From: Kutzneria kofuensis
Lineage (GTDB): Bacteria; Actinomycetota; Actinomycetes; Mycobacteriales; Pseudonocardiaceae
Reading direction: 5' to 3'
DNA length: 64,000 bases
Assembly (NCBI RefSeq): GCF_014203355.1
Contig: NZ_JACHIR010000001.1
Coordinates: forward strand, 5,148,038 to 5,212,037
Of this stretch, positions 8,539 through 17,572 are shown one piece after another (the first letter of the stretch is position 1; every line of letters starts with the position of its first letter). A model generated the notes under the pieces. That model made no database searches. It had not been told where the DNA came from and saw only the letters and a program-made list of their open reading frames with translations. Position numbers and translations under genes: made by a program.

Positions 8539-9465
8539 ATGCACACCGTCGCCGTGCTGGCCCTGCCTGGTGTCATCCCGTTCGACCTGGCCACGCCCAT
8601 CGAGGTGTTCCAGCGGACCCCCGGCTACCAGGTCCGGGTCTGCGGTTGCGAGCCGGAGATCGACGCCGGCCTGTTCACGCTGCGTGCCCCGTGGGGCCTG
8701 GAGGCGCTCGGTTCGGCGGACACGATCATCCTGCCCGGCTGCTCGGGGTTCGACGTGCCGGTCGAGGTGGTTTCCGCCTTGCGGGAGGCGGCTTCGCGCG
8801 GCGCCCGGCTTGCGTCCATCTGCTCCGGGGCGTTCATCCTCGCCGCGACGGGGTTGTTGGACGGCCTGCGCGCCACCACACATTGGGCCGGCGCGGCCGA
8901 GCTGGCCTCGCGATACCCGCTGATCGACGTGGATCCCGATGTCCTGTACGTCGACAACGGCCAGTTCCTCACCTCGGCCGGCGCCGCCGCCGGGCTCGAC
9001 CTGTGCCTGCACCTCATCCGCCGCGACCACGGTTCCGCCGTCGCCGCCGACGCCGCGCGGCTTTCCGTGATGCCGCTGGAACGTGAGGGCGGTCAGGCGC
9101 AGTTCATCGTGCACGACCTGCCGCCCGTGCCGCGCGGGACCGAGTTGGAGAAGTTGTTGGCGTGGATGGAGGAGAACTCCGTTCGGGAGCTCACTCTGGA
9201 CGAGATCGCCGCGCAGGCCGGCATGAGCACCCGGACCCTGAACCGCCGCTTCCGTGAACAGACCGGCACTTCGCCGTTGCGCTGGCTGCACCGGGCTCGG
9301 GTCCGCCGCGCGCAGCATCTGTTGGAGGCCACGGACGAACCCGTGGAGCGGATCGCCGTGCGGACCGGATTCGGCTCCCCGACGGCGTTTCGTGAGCACT
9401 TCAAGCGGATCGTCGGAACCAGCCCGCAGGCCTACCGGGCTGCTTTCACGCCCACCTCCGGCTGA
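8539..9465 (+). CDS. GlxA-type AraC-family transcriptional regulator with DJ-1/PfpI domain
   Basis: This 308-residue regulator has an N-terminal class-I amidotransferase-like (DJ-1/PfpI) domain, about residues 1-180. Its nucleophile-elbow motif is SICSGAFILAATGLLDG. A C-terminal AraC DNA-binding domain follows at about 205-305 (LDEIAAQAGMSTRTLNRRFREQTGTSPLRWL, then RTGFGSPTAFREHFKRIVGTSPQAYR). I chose ATG 8539 because the DJ-1 fold starts MHTVAVLALPGVIPFDLATP there; the longer upstream frame is non-conserved. It is divergent from the four-helix membrane protein (117-base gap), a plausible target. Confidence 0.9.
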   Translation: MHTVAVLALPGVIPFDLATPIEVFQRTPGYQVRVCGCEPEIDAGLFTLRAPWGLEALGSADTIILPGCSGFDVPVEVVSALREAASRGARLASICSGAFILAATGLLDGLRATTHWAGAAELASRYPLIDVDPDVLYVDNGQFLTSAGAAAGLDLCLHLIRRDHGSAVAADAARLSVMPLEREGGQAQFIVHDLPPVPRGTELEKLLAWMEENSVRELTLDEIAAQAGMSTRTLNRRFREQTGTSPLRWLHRARVRRAQHLLEATDEPVERIAVRTGFGSPTAFREHFKRIVGTSPQAYRAAFTPTSG

Positions 9466-9523
9466 CCACGACTCGCGTCCGCCCGACCGCCGTTCTCCAC
9501 CCTGCCGCTTCACCGGGCGGCGT

Positions 9524-11014
9524 TCACGCCCATTTCAGCGTCACCAGCTGGGCCAGCAGCGCGAGCCGCACGTCCGGATCGTCGAGGTCCACGACCTCAC
9601 CGATCTTCTTCATCCGGTACCGGAAGGTGTTCGGGTGGATCCGCAGCGCCCGGCTCGCCTCACGGGGATCGCCGGGGTGCCGCAGCCACTGGTACAGCGT
9701 GTCGAGGTCCATCTCCTTGAGCCCGGCAAGCGGCCCGAGTTCGGCGACGCCGGAGGCCTTCGAGGCGGCGGCGACGCGGTGCAGCACCAGCGACGACCAC
9801 ACCTCCTCGTAGCCGGCGAGTCTCGTGCCGACGAGGCCGGTTCGCAGCAGTGCCAACGTTTCGTCGGCCTGGGACCGTGACAGCGGAAGGTCCGTGAGGG
9901 CGACCGGGGCGCCGGCGGCGACCAGCGGTTCGCCGGTGGAGAGCACCTCCCGGAGCTGGGTCCAGCCCTTGTCCGGGACCACTGCGTAGAGGACGCCGTG
10001 CAGGTCCGCGACCGCCGGCCGGCGGCCCACGCCTCGCGTCATGCGCTCCCACAACGCGAGGCGAACGCCCTCGGCGTCGGCGGCATCCTCGCTGGCGGCG
10101 TCGATCGCGATCACCCGGTGGGGTTGCTCGTCCAGGCCCAGCTCCGCCGCCGCGGTCCGGCCGCCGGTCGAGCCGGACAACACCGCCCTGACCAGTTCGG
10201 CCGAACGCATCCGCTCCGCGTCGACGCGGGCACGGCGCCTGAGCAGATGCAACGCGACGACCGGGCCGGTGTCCGCGAACGCCGCCGAACGCTCGTCGCT
10301 GACCTCGCCGTCGACCACCGCCCACATCGAGCCCAGCAGCTCGCCGCCCATCCGGATCGGCACGATCAACCGCGGCAGCGTGCCGTCCCGCTGCGCCGGC
10401 ACGAAGATCACCGATCGGCCCTTGCTGAGCTGGCGGAACACGCCCCGCGACCGGAACCGGGCCAGCACGTCGTCCGGCACCCGGCGGCCCATGATCGTCG
10501 ACACCCGAGCCGGGTCGGTGCGGTCCTGCCGGGACGAATAGGCCAGCACGCGGGAGTTCGCGTCCTCGATCGTCACCGGCGCGTCGATCACCGCCGCCAC
10601 CGCGTCGGCCAGCCGGAACAGGTCGCCGAACTGCTCGACGTCGCCGTCCGACTCGTCGTCGGCGGCCGCGTCCAGCACCGCCCGCAACAGCCAGACCAGC
10701 TGCGCCCAGGCCGCCTCCTGCCGTACCTCGACGATCGCGATCTCGGCTTCCTTGGCGGCGTTGAGCACCTCCTTGTCGCCGGCCTGCGGTTGCTTCAGCA
10801 GCACTCCCGCCGCGCCCCTGGAGTGCCGTATCAGGTCGACCGCGTCCTTCCGCCCGCCGACCGCGACCCCCAGCACCAGGTCTCCGGCCGCGATCACGTT
10901 CCGGCGTCCCGGCTCCGCGATCACCACGTCCGTCACGCTCTGCGGCGCCGCCGCCGCGTGCACGGCGCGCAGCATCGTCGGCCCCACCCGGTCGACGACA
11001 CCCTGCACGGTCAC
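9524..11014 (-). CDS. PucR/CdaR-family transcriptional regulator
   Basis: About 496 residues. The N-terminal ~110 residues are a PucR-type ligand domain (VIAAGDLVLGVAVGGRKDAVDLIRHSRGAAGVLL), the middle is GAF-like with a GGDEF-like/CdaR region, and the C-terminus is the helix-turn-helix SRALRIHPNTFRYRMKKIGEVVDLDDPDVRLALL diagnostic of the family. Such proteins regulate purine, amino-acid or sugar-acid catabolism. The start is uncertain: GTG at 11014 (or 11017) begins the conserved domain, and the frame continues upstream to 11167. It stands alone between a GlxA-type regulator and a secreted-protein gene, so the target is unknown. Confidence 0.85.
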   Translation of the reverse strand: MTVQGVVDRVGPTMLRAVHAAAAPQSVTDVVIAEPGRRNVIAAGDLVLGVAVGGRKDAVDLIRHSRGAAGVLLKQPQAGDKEVLNAAKEAEIAIVEVRQEAAWAQLVWLLRAVLDAAADDESDGDVEQFGDLFRLADAVAAVIDAPVTIEDANSRVLAYSSRQDRTDPARVSTIMGRRVPDDVLARFRSRGVFRQLSKGRSVIFVPAQRDGTLPRLIVPIRMGGELLGSMWAVVDGEVSDERSAAFADTGPVVALHLLRRRARVDAERMRSAELVRAVLSGSTGGRTAAAELGLDEQPHRVIAIDAASEDAADAEGVRLALWERMTRGVGRRPAVADLHGVLYAVVPDKGWTQLREVLSTGEPLVAAGAPVALTDLPLSRSQADETLALLRTGLVGTRLAGYEEVWSSLVLHRVAAASKASGVAELGPLAGLKEMDLDTLYQWLRHPGDPREASRALRIHPNTFRYRMKKIGEVVDLDDPDVRLALLAQLVTLKWA

Positions 11015-11259
11015 CACCGCGTCATCGTGCCACCGACGCCGCCACTGTTCATGTCCGACGAGCGGAACCCTGTCCTGTCCGGACGGGATCGTCGGCGACG
11101 CCGTATTCGGCGAGTCGCAAAAGCGGCACCGCCGTCGAAGATCGTTCATATTTGCGGGGCCAATCATGTGGCCTCTTTTAGCGGTATCGGCCGGTCGGCA
11201 ACCCTGGGGCGAGACTTCCCGAGCTTTGTGGCTTGATTATTGAGATAGGAGTGTGGGTC

Positions 11260-11688
11260 TTGAAGGCCTTCTTCCGTGGTGCGCACATACTGATCGCCAT
11301 TTTCGTTGCCCTGCTTGGCCTCCTGCTCGTCGTCCCACAGGGCACGGCGACGGCCGGTGCGCTCGACGATCCGGGCCAGGGAGCCGCCAAGGTTCCCTGT
11401 TATGAAAAGATTTCGGTGGTCAACAGTGCCGCGTTCGTCATGTACTGGACCGGGAAGATCTCCACCGGTCTGTCCACGCCGCCCACCGGCAACTATCCCG
11501 TCGGTCAGGAGCAGACCATCGATTTCAATGTTTACGGAATCAGGGACGGCGTCGAGATCTGGCCTGACGTGCAGGCCATCCTCGGGACCTCGAACAGCGG
11601 CCCCCGTGTGCCGTTCTGCCAGGGTGGCGCGACCGCCGTCTACCGGGTGACGGGCACGACCCTCAACTTCTCGGTGGATCTCCTCTGA
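11260..11688 (+). CDS. Small secreted protein, unknown function
   Basis: About 142 residues from TTG 11260, chosen for AGGAG at 11247-11251; GTG 11251 and TTG 11233 are alternatives in the same frame. The N-terminus is a strong Sec signal (HILIAIFVALLGLLLVVPQGTATAGA). The mature ~105 residues carry two cysteines (VPCYEK and VPFCQGG) likely to form one disulfide, with beta-rich character suggesting a small beta-sandwich. I do not recognise a family. It is followed by a long bidirectional hairpin shared with the convergent GH29 gene. Confidence 0.75.
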   Translation: MKAFFRGAHILIAIFVALLGLLLVVPQGTATAGALDDPGQGAAKVPCYEKISVVNSAAFVMYWTGKISTGLSTPPTGNYPVGQEQTIDFNVYGIRDGVEIWPDVQAILGTSNSGPRVPFCQGGATAVYRVTGTTLNFSVDLL

Positions 11689-11702
11689 CGTGAGCCCGCG
11701 CG

Positions 11703-11744
11703 GTGGTTCGGCCTCCTGACGCTCGCGTCAGGAGGCCGAACCAC
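11703..11744. terminator. 20-bp-stem bidirectional terminator
   Basis: GTGGTTCGGCCTCCTGACGC at 11703-11722 is the perfect reverse complement of the arm at 11725-11744, with a two-base loop. It lies between the convergent small secreted-protein gene and the GH29 gene (stop 3 bases away), so it can terminate both. Confidence 0.85.
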
Positions 11745-11746
11745 GG

Positions 11747-14050
11747 TCAGCGCCTGCTGATCTTGAACACCCATGCGTACTGATCTGCGGAAACCGCCGC
11801 CGGCGGCACGTCGATCACCAGCGAGCTGCCGGTCGTCGTCCAGGTCAGCGGCTTCGGGTAGCCGAGCATCGTCACCTTGTCCCCACTGCGGATCGGCACC
11901 GGGGCGCTGACCGTGAGCTTGCTGCCCGGCGCGGTCAGCGACGTGATGTAGAAGGCGTCGCGTTTGGTCGTGAATCGCAGATCACCCAGCTGCGCCTGCC
12001 GCGACCAGTACGACGTGTCGTAGATCGACTCGCCGTTGACCTTGAGCCACGCGCCGGTCTGCCGCAGCCGGGTCTGCATGATCTCCGGGATGGTGCCGTC
12101 CGCCCGCGGGCCGATGTCCAGCAGGAAGTTGCCGTTCTTGCTGACGATGTCCACCAGCGTGTGCACGACCTCCTCGGCGGTCATGTACATGTCGTCCGGG
12201 GTGGCTCGGTTGTAGCCGTACGAACGGGGATCCAGGCCGCGGCTGGCCTCCCACTTGGCCACCACCGTGTTCGGGTACGTCGTGTACTCGGGTGTGGTGA
12301 AGTCGTGCACCGAGATGCCCGACCGGTCGTTGATCGTCACGTCCTTCGGCCGCGGCCGGTCCTTGGCGTGGTTGAAGTACTCCGCCATCAGCCGCCGGCT
12401 GTCGTTGACGCCGCCGATGTCGCACCAGATCACGTCCGGGTCGTAGCCGTGCACCAGCTCCAGCATCTGCGGCAGCTGGTAGTCGAGCACGAAATCCCGT
12501 CCGCTCGCGTAGCCGGTGTAGGGGACCGCTGCGCCGGTGTACGGGTTGCGCGGCGGGTGGCCCATCCACGGGTTGTCCGGGTTGAACCACTCCGGCATCG
12601 AGAAGTACAAACCGTTGCGCAGCTGGGGAGTGTGCTTTCTCGACGCCGCGAACAGGTCCTTGACCAGGTCGCGTTTCGGCCCCAGCTTGGCGGCGGTGCG
12701 GCCGGAGACCTTGGAGTCCCAGAGCGCGAAACCCTCGTGGTGCTTGGAGGTCAGCACGTAGTAGCGCGCGCCGGCGTCGACGAACAGGTTCAGCCAGTCC
12801 AGCGGGTTCCACTTCTCCGCCTTGAACTGCGGGATGAAGTCGTCGTAGTTGAAGGTCTCGCCGTAGGTCTGGCGGTGGTAGTCGTAGACCGCGTTGGACG
12901 GGTCCTGCATCCAGTTCCAGTACCACTCCGCGTACTGCTTGCCCGGCGGCGACCAGGCCGGCACCGAGTAGACGCCCCAGTGGATGAAGATGCCGAACTT
13001 GGCGTCCTGGAACCAGTACGGGGCCTGGTGGGTGTTCAGCGACGTGTCGGCCGGTTGGTAATCCGGTATGCCCAGCAGGATCGGGGCGCTCGCACTCGCC
13101 AGTGTGTCCTTTTTGGACTTCGCCGCGATGGTGCCGGTCACCGTCGTGCCGTCGTCGACGCGTTGGTCCTTGCGGATGCCGATGCGCAGTTTCGCTTCGT
13201 CGCCGGGCGCGAGCCAGTCCACGGTCGCCGGCGCGACCGTATGGCCGCCCTGGACGTCCACGGAGACCGTCAGCTGGTCCTGCGGGGTGATCCATTCCGT
13301 GCCGAGGTTGACCAGCGTCGCCTCCACGACCTGCGGACCGGCGTCGGTCAGCAGGCTGGTCGTGGACTTCGTGCCGCGCAGCGTGACCGCCTTGCCGACG
13401 GTCACCGGCTGCAGGCTGAGCGCGAACACGTGCAGGCTGGACTGGCCCTCGACGGCGGGATTGGTGGTCGGCAGGGTGATCGCCACCGCGTCCCGGTTCG
13501 GGTCGATCCAGACCTGCGAGGTGCCGATCGACACCGGATTCTGGTCGGTGCCGCCGCCCGGCGTGTAGCGGAACGGGGCGACGAGCTGGCCGCTGCCGGA
13601 GTACCAGTCGGCCCCGCCCAGCTGGGCCTCGCTGGTACTGCCGTCGGCGTAGTGGACGGTCGCCGTGCCGCCGGTCGCGCCATACGAGCAGGCCGTGAGG
13701 AACAGGGCCGTGACGTAGCGGCCTTTGGGCAGCGGGATCTGCTGACCCATGGCCACGATGTTGTTCTTGCCGGTCGGCGTCGGGAAGGCGAACGGGACGC
13801 CGTCCACCGTGACCTGGCCGCTGGGTAAGCCCTCGGCCGGGAAGGTGTAGCCGGATCCGTCGAAGTTGCCGTCATGGGCGGTGGCGGTGTCGATGCCGTC
13901 GTTGTCGAAGAGGCCGTCGAGCGGGACGGGGACCGGATTCGGTGCGGTGGACGCCGCGAAGGCGGCCCCCGTGGCCGTGGTGGACACCGTGGCGAGCACG
14001 GTGGCGCCCAGGGCCAGTCCCAGGGCGGTCCGTCTGGGGAAGGTCGTCAT
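11747..14050 (-). CDS. Secreted alpha-L-fucosidase, GH29, with N-terminal accessory domains
   Basis: This 767-residue exported protein would remove alpha-L-fucose from glycans. A Tat-like signal (FPRRTALGLALGATVLA) leads into two beta-rich accessory domains, about 40-215 and 220-325 (the latter like an alpha-galactosidase NEW3 domain). The GH29 barrel starts near 340 with APYWFQDAKFGIFIHWGVYSVPAWSP. YVLTSKHHEGFALWDS is the conserved substrate-binding His pair, and DVIWCDIGG supplies the probable nucleophile Asp. The C-terminal ~90 residues are the usual beta-sandwich. A GntR-like palindrome lies about 90 bases upstream of the start, and a second glycosidase gene is further upstream on the same strand. 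Confidence 0.93.
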   Translation of the reverse strand: MTTFPRRTALGLALGATVLATVSTTATGAAFAASTAPNPVPVPLDGLFDNDGIDTATAHDGNFDGSGYTFPAEGLPSGQVTVDGVPFAFPTPTGKNNIVAMGQQIPLPKGRYVTALFLTACSYGATGGTATVHYADGSTSEAQLGGADWYSGSGQLVAPFRYTPGGGTDQNPVSIGTSQVWIDPNRDAVAITLPTTNPAVEGQSSLHVFALSLQPVTVGKAVTLRGTKSTTSLLTDAGPQVVEATLVNLGTEWITPQDQLTVSVDVQGGHTVAPATVDWLAPGDEAKLRIGIRKDQRVDDGTTVTGTIAAKSKKDTLASASAPILLGIPDYQPADTSLNTHQAPYWFQDAKFGIFIHWGVYSVPAWSPPGKQYAEWYWNWMQDPSNAVYDYHRQTYGETFNYDDFIPQFKAEKWNPLDWLNLFVDAGARYYVLTSKHHEGFALWDSKVSGRTAAKLGPKRDLVKDLFAASRKHTPQLRNGLYFSMPEWFNPDNPWMGHPPRNPYTGAAVPYTGYASGRDFVLDYQLPQMLELVHGYDPDVIWCDIGGVNDSRRLMAEYFNHAKDRPRPKDVTINDRSGISVHDFTTPEYTTYPNTVVAKWEASRGLDPRSYGYNRATPDDMYMTAEEVVHTLVDIVSKNGNFLLDIGPRADGTIPEIMQTRLRQTGAWLKVNGESIYDTSYWSRQAQLGDLRFTTKRDAFYITSLTAPGSKLTVSAPVPIRSGDKVTMLGYPKPLTWTTTGSSLVIDVPPAAVSADQYAWVFKISRR

Positions 14051-14137
14051 CGAGCCCTCCTGCGTCGGGCCGCCAGGCGACGAACAGATCCGATGTGTAT
14101 GGGTGATTTATGCGGCGGACCGGGGCCTGACGCGGTT

Positions 14138-14152
14138 AGTCATCGGATGACT
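14138..14152. promoter_or_regulatory. Palindrome AGTCATC-G-GATGACT, GntR/FadR-like operator upstream of GH29
   Basis: A perfect 7+1+7 palindrome lies in the 123-base gap between the upstream glycosidase stop and the GH29 start. Its CATCnGATG centre resembles sites of FadR-subgroup GntR regulators. A candidate -10 (CATAAT-like, reading leftward near 14105-14112) lies between it and the gene. The regulator is unknown. Confidence 0.4.
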
Positions 14153-14173
14153 GTTGATCCTGGGTGGCCGGTC

Positions 14174-15346
14174 TCACACTGTCAAGACCTCGGTCACGCC
14201 CCGGGCCGCCAGGTACTCCGGCGTCGTGTCCATGACGATCGCCGGCCGCTGGCCCTCCTTGGCCAACCGCATCCAGGCCTCGAAGAACGCGCCGCCCGGC
14301 CCGGAGGAACTGCGCTTGCCGTCGAACAGCAGGGCCGTCGTGCGGTCCACCGGCTTCGGCAACTCTGCGTGCACGGCGTTGGCCACCGCCTTGGCCAGCG
14401 GCTTCGCGTTGCCGTCCGCGTCGAACAGGCCGAGGCCGTACTCCAGCTCCGGGTAGTCGATGAACTTCCGGTCCACGTCGTGCGAGCACCACCACGTAAG
14501 ACCCCAGACGTTCTTGCAGGTCGCCACGTTGGCAATCGTTTGCTCCGCGTACTCCACGGCGTGCTCGACCGGGATGTGCGGGGCCGGCGCGCCCACCTCC
14601 TGCACCCAGATCACCCGGTCCACCGTGCCGTAGGCGCGGGCCAGCTCCGTGCCGTACTCGGCGAGGTGGTGGATCTCCGTCGACTGCGGACCGTAACGAC
14701 GGGCCGCGTTCAGCGTGAAGACCCAGGGGTGGACCGTGGTCATGGCGCCCTTGGTCGCGCTGGCCAGCGGGGTGAACGGGTGGTCGTCGACGTACCAGGC
14801 GTCGTCGAAGGCCGAATGGCAGTGCGGGTGGTCCGGATCGGCCGTGTTGACCACCTCGAGCAGCCGGTCCAGCCAGACGTCCACCTCGGCTGCCGTGCAC
14901 GGGTTGTGCGCGACCAGATTGTTCATCTCGTTGCCCAGCGTCATTCCCAGGAAGTTCGGCTCCCCGCGCAGCGCCGTGGCCAGCGTGCGCAGCAGCAGGG
15001 CCTGGCCCTCCAGGACGTCCGGATCGGTGAAGACGTTGCGGTGGTGCCAGGTCTGCGTCCAGGAGGGGTAGAAGTCGAAGCTCGACAGGTGGCCCTGGAT
15101 GCCGTCCACCGTGACGTCCAAGCCCGCCTCGGCGCCCATGCGAACCAGGTCCAGCAGCTGCTCGACCGCCTTCTCCCGGATCACGCCGCGGTTGGGTTGG
15201 AACACCGGCCAGATCGGGAACACCCGCACGTGGTCCAGGCCCAGGCCGGCCAGTTGGTCCAGGTCGCGGCGGATCGAGTCCGGCTCGAAGTCCAGCCAGG
15301 TGTGCCACCAGTGCTTGCTGGGCGTGTAGTTGGCGCCGAACCTCAT
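14174..15346 (-). CDS. Clan GH-A glycoside hydrolase (GH5/mannanase-like)
   Basis: This 390-residue protein has a TIM-barrel layout: FGANYTPSKHWWHTW at strand 1, LGNEMNN at strand 4 (Glu as acid/base) and VIWVQEVGAPAP at strand 7 (Glu as nucleophile). That pair is the signature of clan GH-A retaining enzymes. No signal peptide is visible, so it probably acts in the cytoplasm on imported oligosaccharides. ATG 15346 was chosen because GGGGAG lies 6 bases upstream and the barrel starts there. It lies upstream of the GH29 gene on the same strand and is divergent from the glycine-riboswitch/sdaA unit. The family number and substrate are uncertain. Confidence 0.8.
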   Translation of the reverse strand: MRFGANYTPSKHWWHTWLDFEPDSIRRDLDQLAGLGLDHVRVFPIWPVFQPNRGVIREKAVEQLLDLVRMGAEAGLDVTVDGIQGHLSSFDFYPSWTQTWHHRNVFTDPDVLEGQALLLRTLATALRGEPNFLGMTLGNEMNNLVAHNPCTAAEVDVWLDRLLEVVNTADPDHPHCHSAFDDAWYVDDHPFTPLASATKGAMTTVHPWVFTLNAARRYGPQSTEIHHLAEYGTELARAYGTVDRVIWVQEVGAPAPHIPVEHAVEYAEQTIANVATCKNVWGLTWWCSHDVDRKFIDYPELEYGLGLFDADGNAKPLAKAVANAVHAELPKPVDRTTALLFDGKRSSSGPGGAFFEAWMRLAKEGQRPAIVMDTTPEYLAARGVTEVLTV

Positions 15347-15414
15347 CAGCCGCTCCCCGGTTCGCCTACAGTGAGGGCCAACAATTCCACACAGGCCGCG
15401 TGCCTCCGGCACAC

Positions 15415-15608
15415 AGCCCGGTCGGGAGAGCCCTCGGATTCGCCGAGGCGCCGAAGGAGCAAGCCTCCCCGCACACTCTCAGGCAACCAGACCGGCCGGG
15501 CGAGGCGACTCTGGAAAGCAGCGTGCGCGGTCGTGCACGCACACCCACGGTGCAAGCTGTCGCGGTCGTGACGGCGAAGCTCTCAGGTCCCATGACAGAG
15601 GGGGAGCT
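15415..15608 (+). ncRNA. Tandem glycine riboswitch (gcvT motif) controlling sdaA
   Basis: Aptamer 1 (about 15421-15518) has the diagnostic strings GGGAGAGCCC, CGCCGAAGGAGCAAGCC, CACTCTCAGGCAACCAGACC and GACTCTGGAAAGC. Aptamer 2 (about 15522-15606) carries ACGGCGAAGCTCTCAGGTCCC and ATGACAGAGGGGGAG. Two adjacent glycine aptamers are the classic cooperative arrangement. It ends about 35 bases before the L-serine ammonia-lyase start, which fits glycine-to-serine-to-pyruvate overflow catabolism, so an ON switch is expected. The expression platform was not resolved. Confidence 0.93.
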
Positions 15609-15640
15609 TCCGTCGTCCTCGGCATGCCCTGGAGTCCGTC

Positions 15641-17014
15641 ATGGCCATCAGCGTTTTCGACCTTTTCTCGGTGGGGATCGGTCCGTCCAGCTCGCACACC
15701 GTCGGGCCGATGCGGGCCGCCTGCATGTTCGTCTCACGTCTGCGGGCCGCCGGCCGGTTCGACTCCGTCGCCCGCGTCCACGTCGAGCTGTTCGGCTCCC
15801 TCGGCGCCACCGGGCACGGTCACGGCAGCCCCAAGGCCGTCATGCTCGGTCTCGAGGGTTCACAGCCCGAGCTGTGCGACCCCACCGACGCCGACGACCG
15901 CGTCGCCCACATCCGGTCCAGTTGTCGGCTCGTTCTGGGCGGTTCCCGGGAGATCGAGTTCGTCGAGGACACCGACCTGATCATGCACCGCCGCAAGCAA
16001 CTTCCGTTGCACCCCAACGGAATGAGCTTCGCCGCCTTCGCTTCCGACGGCTCCTCGCTGGATTCCGCCGTCTACTACTCCGTCGGCGGTGGCTTCATCG
16101 TCGACGAGACCGCCACCGGGACGGACCGGATCAAGCAGGACGAGACCGTCCTGCCGCACCCGTTCCTCTCCGGCGACGAACTCCTTGCCCGGACCCGGGA
16201 ATCCGGCCTGTCCATCAGCGATGTCATGCTGGCCAACGAGTTGTCCTGGCGTCCCGAGACCGAGGTTCGCTCCGGTCTGCTGCACATCTGGCACGTCATG
16301 CAGGAGTGTGTCGAGCGGGGTTGCACCGTCGAGGGCACCCTCCCCGGCGGTCTCAAGGTCCGCCGCCGCGCCGCCGACCTCCGGCGGACTCTCGCCGCCG
16401 AGCACTTCACCACCGACCCCCTGCGGGTCATGGACTGGGTCACCCTGTTCGCCCTCGCCGTCAACGAGGAAAACGCCGCCGGCGGCCGCGTGGTCACCGC
16501 CCCCACCAACGGCGCCGCCGGCATCGTCCCCGCCGTGCTGCACTACTACTCCCGCTTCGTCCCCGGCGCCTCCGACGACGGCGTCGTTCGCTTCCTGCTC
16601 ACCGCCGGCGCCATCGGCGTCCTGTTCAAGGAGAACGCCTCCATCTCCGGCGCCGAGGTCGGCTGCCAGGGCGAGGTCGGCTCCGCCTGCTCCATGGCCG
16701 CCGCTGGTCTCGCCGAGGTTCTCGGCGGCACCCCCGAGCAGGTCGAGAACGCCGCCGAGATCGCCATGGAGCACAACCTCGGGCTCACCTGCGACCCCAT
16801 CGGCGGCCTCGTGCAGATCCCGTGCATCGAACGCAACGCCCTCGCCTCCATCAAGGCCATCACCGCCGCCCGCATGGCCCTCCGTGGCGACGGCGCCCAC
16901 TTCGTCTCCCTCGACAAGGTCATCAAGACCATGCGCGACACCGGCCGCGACATGAAGGACAAGTACAAGGAGACGGCCCGCGGCGGCCTCGCGGTGAACG
17001 TCATCGAGTGCTGA
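15641..17014 (+). CDS. sdaA: L-serine ammonia-lyase, iron-sulfur type, single chain
   Basis: This 457-residue enzyme converts L-serine to pyruvate and ammonia using a [4Fe-4S] cluster. [23 protein letters not shown] is the hallmark beta-domain start. The alpha part contains [37 protein letters not shown] and [19 protein letters not shown], supplying the cluster cysteines. It is the fused one-chain form, as in enterobacterial SdaA, rather than split SdaAA/SdaAB. ATG 15641 follows GGAG at a 6-base spacing. The glycine riboswitch immediately upstream indicates induction when glycine, and hence serine, accumulates. Confidence 0.97.
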   Translation: MAISVFDLFSVGIGPSSSHTVGPMRAACMFVSRLRAAGRFDSVARVHVELFGSLGATGHGHGSPKAVMLGLEGSQPELCDPTDADDRVAHIRSSCRLVLGGSREIEFVEDTDLIMHRRKQLPLHPNGMSFAAFASDGSSLDSAVYYSVGGGFIVDETATGTDRIKQDETVLPHPFLSGDELLARTRESGLSISDVMLANELSWRPETEVRSGLLHIWHVMQECVERGCTVEGTLPGGLKVRRRAADLRRTLAAEHFTTDPLRVMDWVTLFALAVNEENAAGGRVVTAPTNGAAGIVPAVLHYYSRFVPGASDDGVVRFLLTAGAIGVLFKENASISGAEVGCQGEVGSACSMAAAGLAEVLGGTPEQVENAAEIAMEHNLGLTCDPIGGLVQIPCIERNALASIKAITAARMALRGDGAHFVSLDKVIKTMRDTGRDMKDKYKETARGGLAVNVIEC

Positions 17015-17083
17015 CTCGCGCTTCGGTGATCTCTCATCGGCATTCCGGGGCAGTGGGCGGGAGAGGCTGCCTAGGCTGCGGGT

Positions 17084-17518
17084 ATGGAACATATGTGCGC
17101 GCGAGTGGAGGACGACGGCACGGCGGTGAGGTTGGGCGGCCCGGAGGGGTGGATCCGCCTGTGGAACCGGACGCATCCGTACGACGACGAGATGCTGGCT
17201 TTCTGTATCGAGATCGGGGCGGTGGACATGACGGCGCGGGCGCACCGGGTGGTGGTGTTCAACGAAGCGCCGGAGAAGTTCGTGGGGGAGTTGGCGGAGA
17301 GCTTCGAGGGGTGGAGCGGGACGAGGGTGTGGGAAAGCCTGGATCGGGATGTGCGGATCGGGGCGACGTACAAGTCGGGCGGGCGCGGGGATATGACGTG
17401 GTCTCTCGCGCCGTGGCGGGAGAGGGATGCGTGGAGCGCGTCGGTGACGGTGAGAGGAGTGGAGGCGGGAGAAGAGATGCGGAGGTTGGCGGAGGACATG
17501 AGGGTGCTACTGGGGTGA
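17084..17518 (+). CDS. Hypothetical protein (DUF6228-like)
   Basis: This 144-residue cytoplasmic protein has an alternating beta pattern and one C-terminal helix (VEAGEEMRRLAEDMRVLL). Motifs such as VRLGGPEGWIRLW, and an acidic first half followed by FVGELAESFEGWSGTRVWESLD, resemble the actinobacterial DUF6228 group, which has no known function and is sometimes found near polymorphic-toxin genes. No partner toxin is visible here. It starts at ATG 17084 without an obvious ribosome site. Confidence 0.65.
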   Translation: MEHMCARVEDDGTAVRLGGPEGWIRLWNRTHPYDDEMLAFCIEIGAVDMTARAHRVVVFNEAPEKFVGELAESFEGWSGTRVWESLDRDVRIGATYKSGGRGDMTWSLAPWRERDAWSASVTVRGVEAGEEMRRLAEDMRVLLG

Positions 17519-17572
17519 GGTCAGGGGCATCCCTGATGTGAGCTGACGGCCTCGTGGCCGAATCTGATTGCC

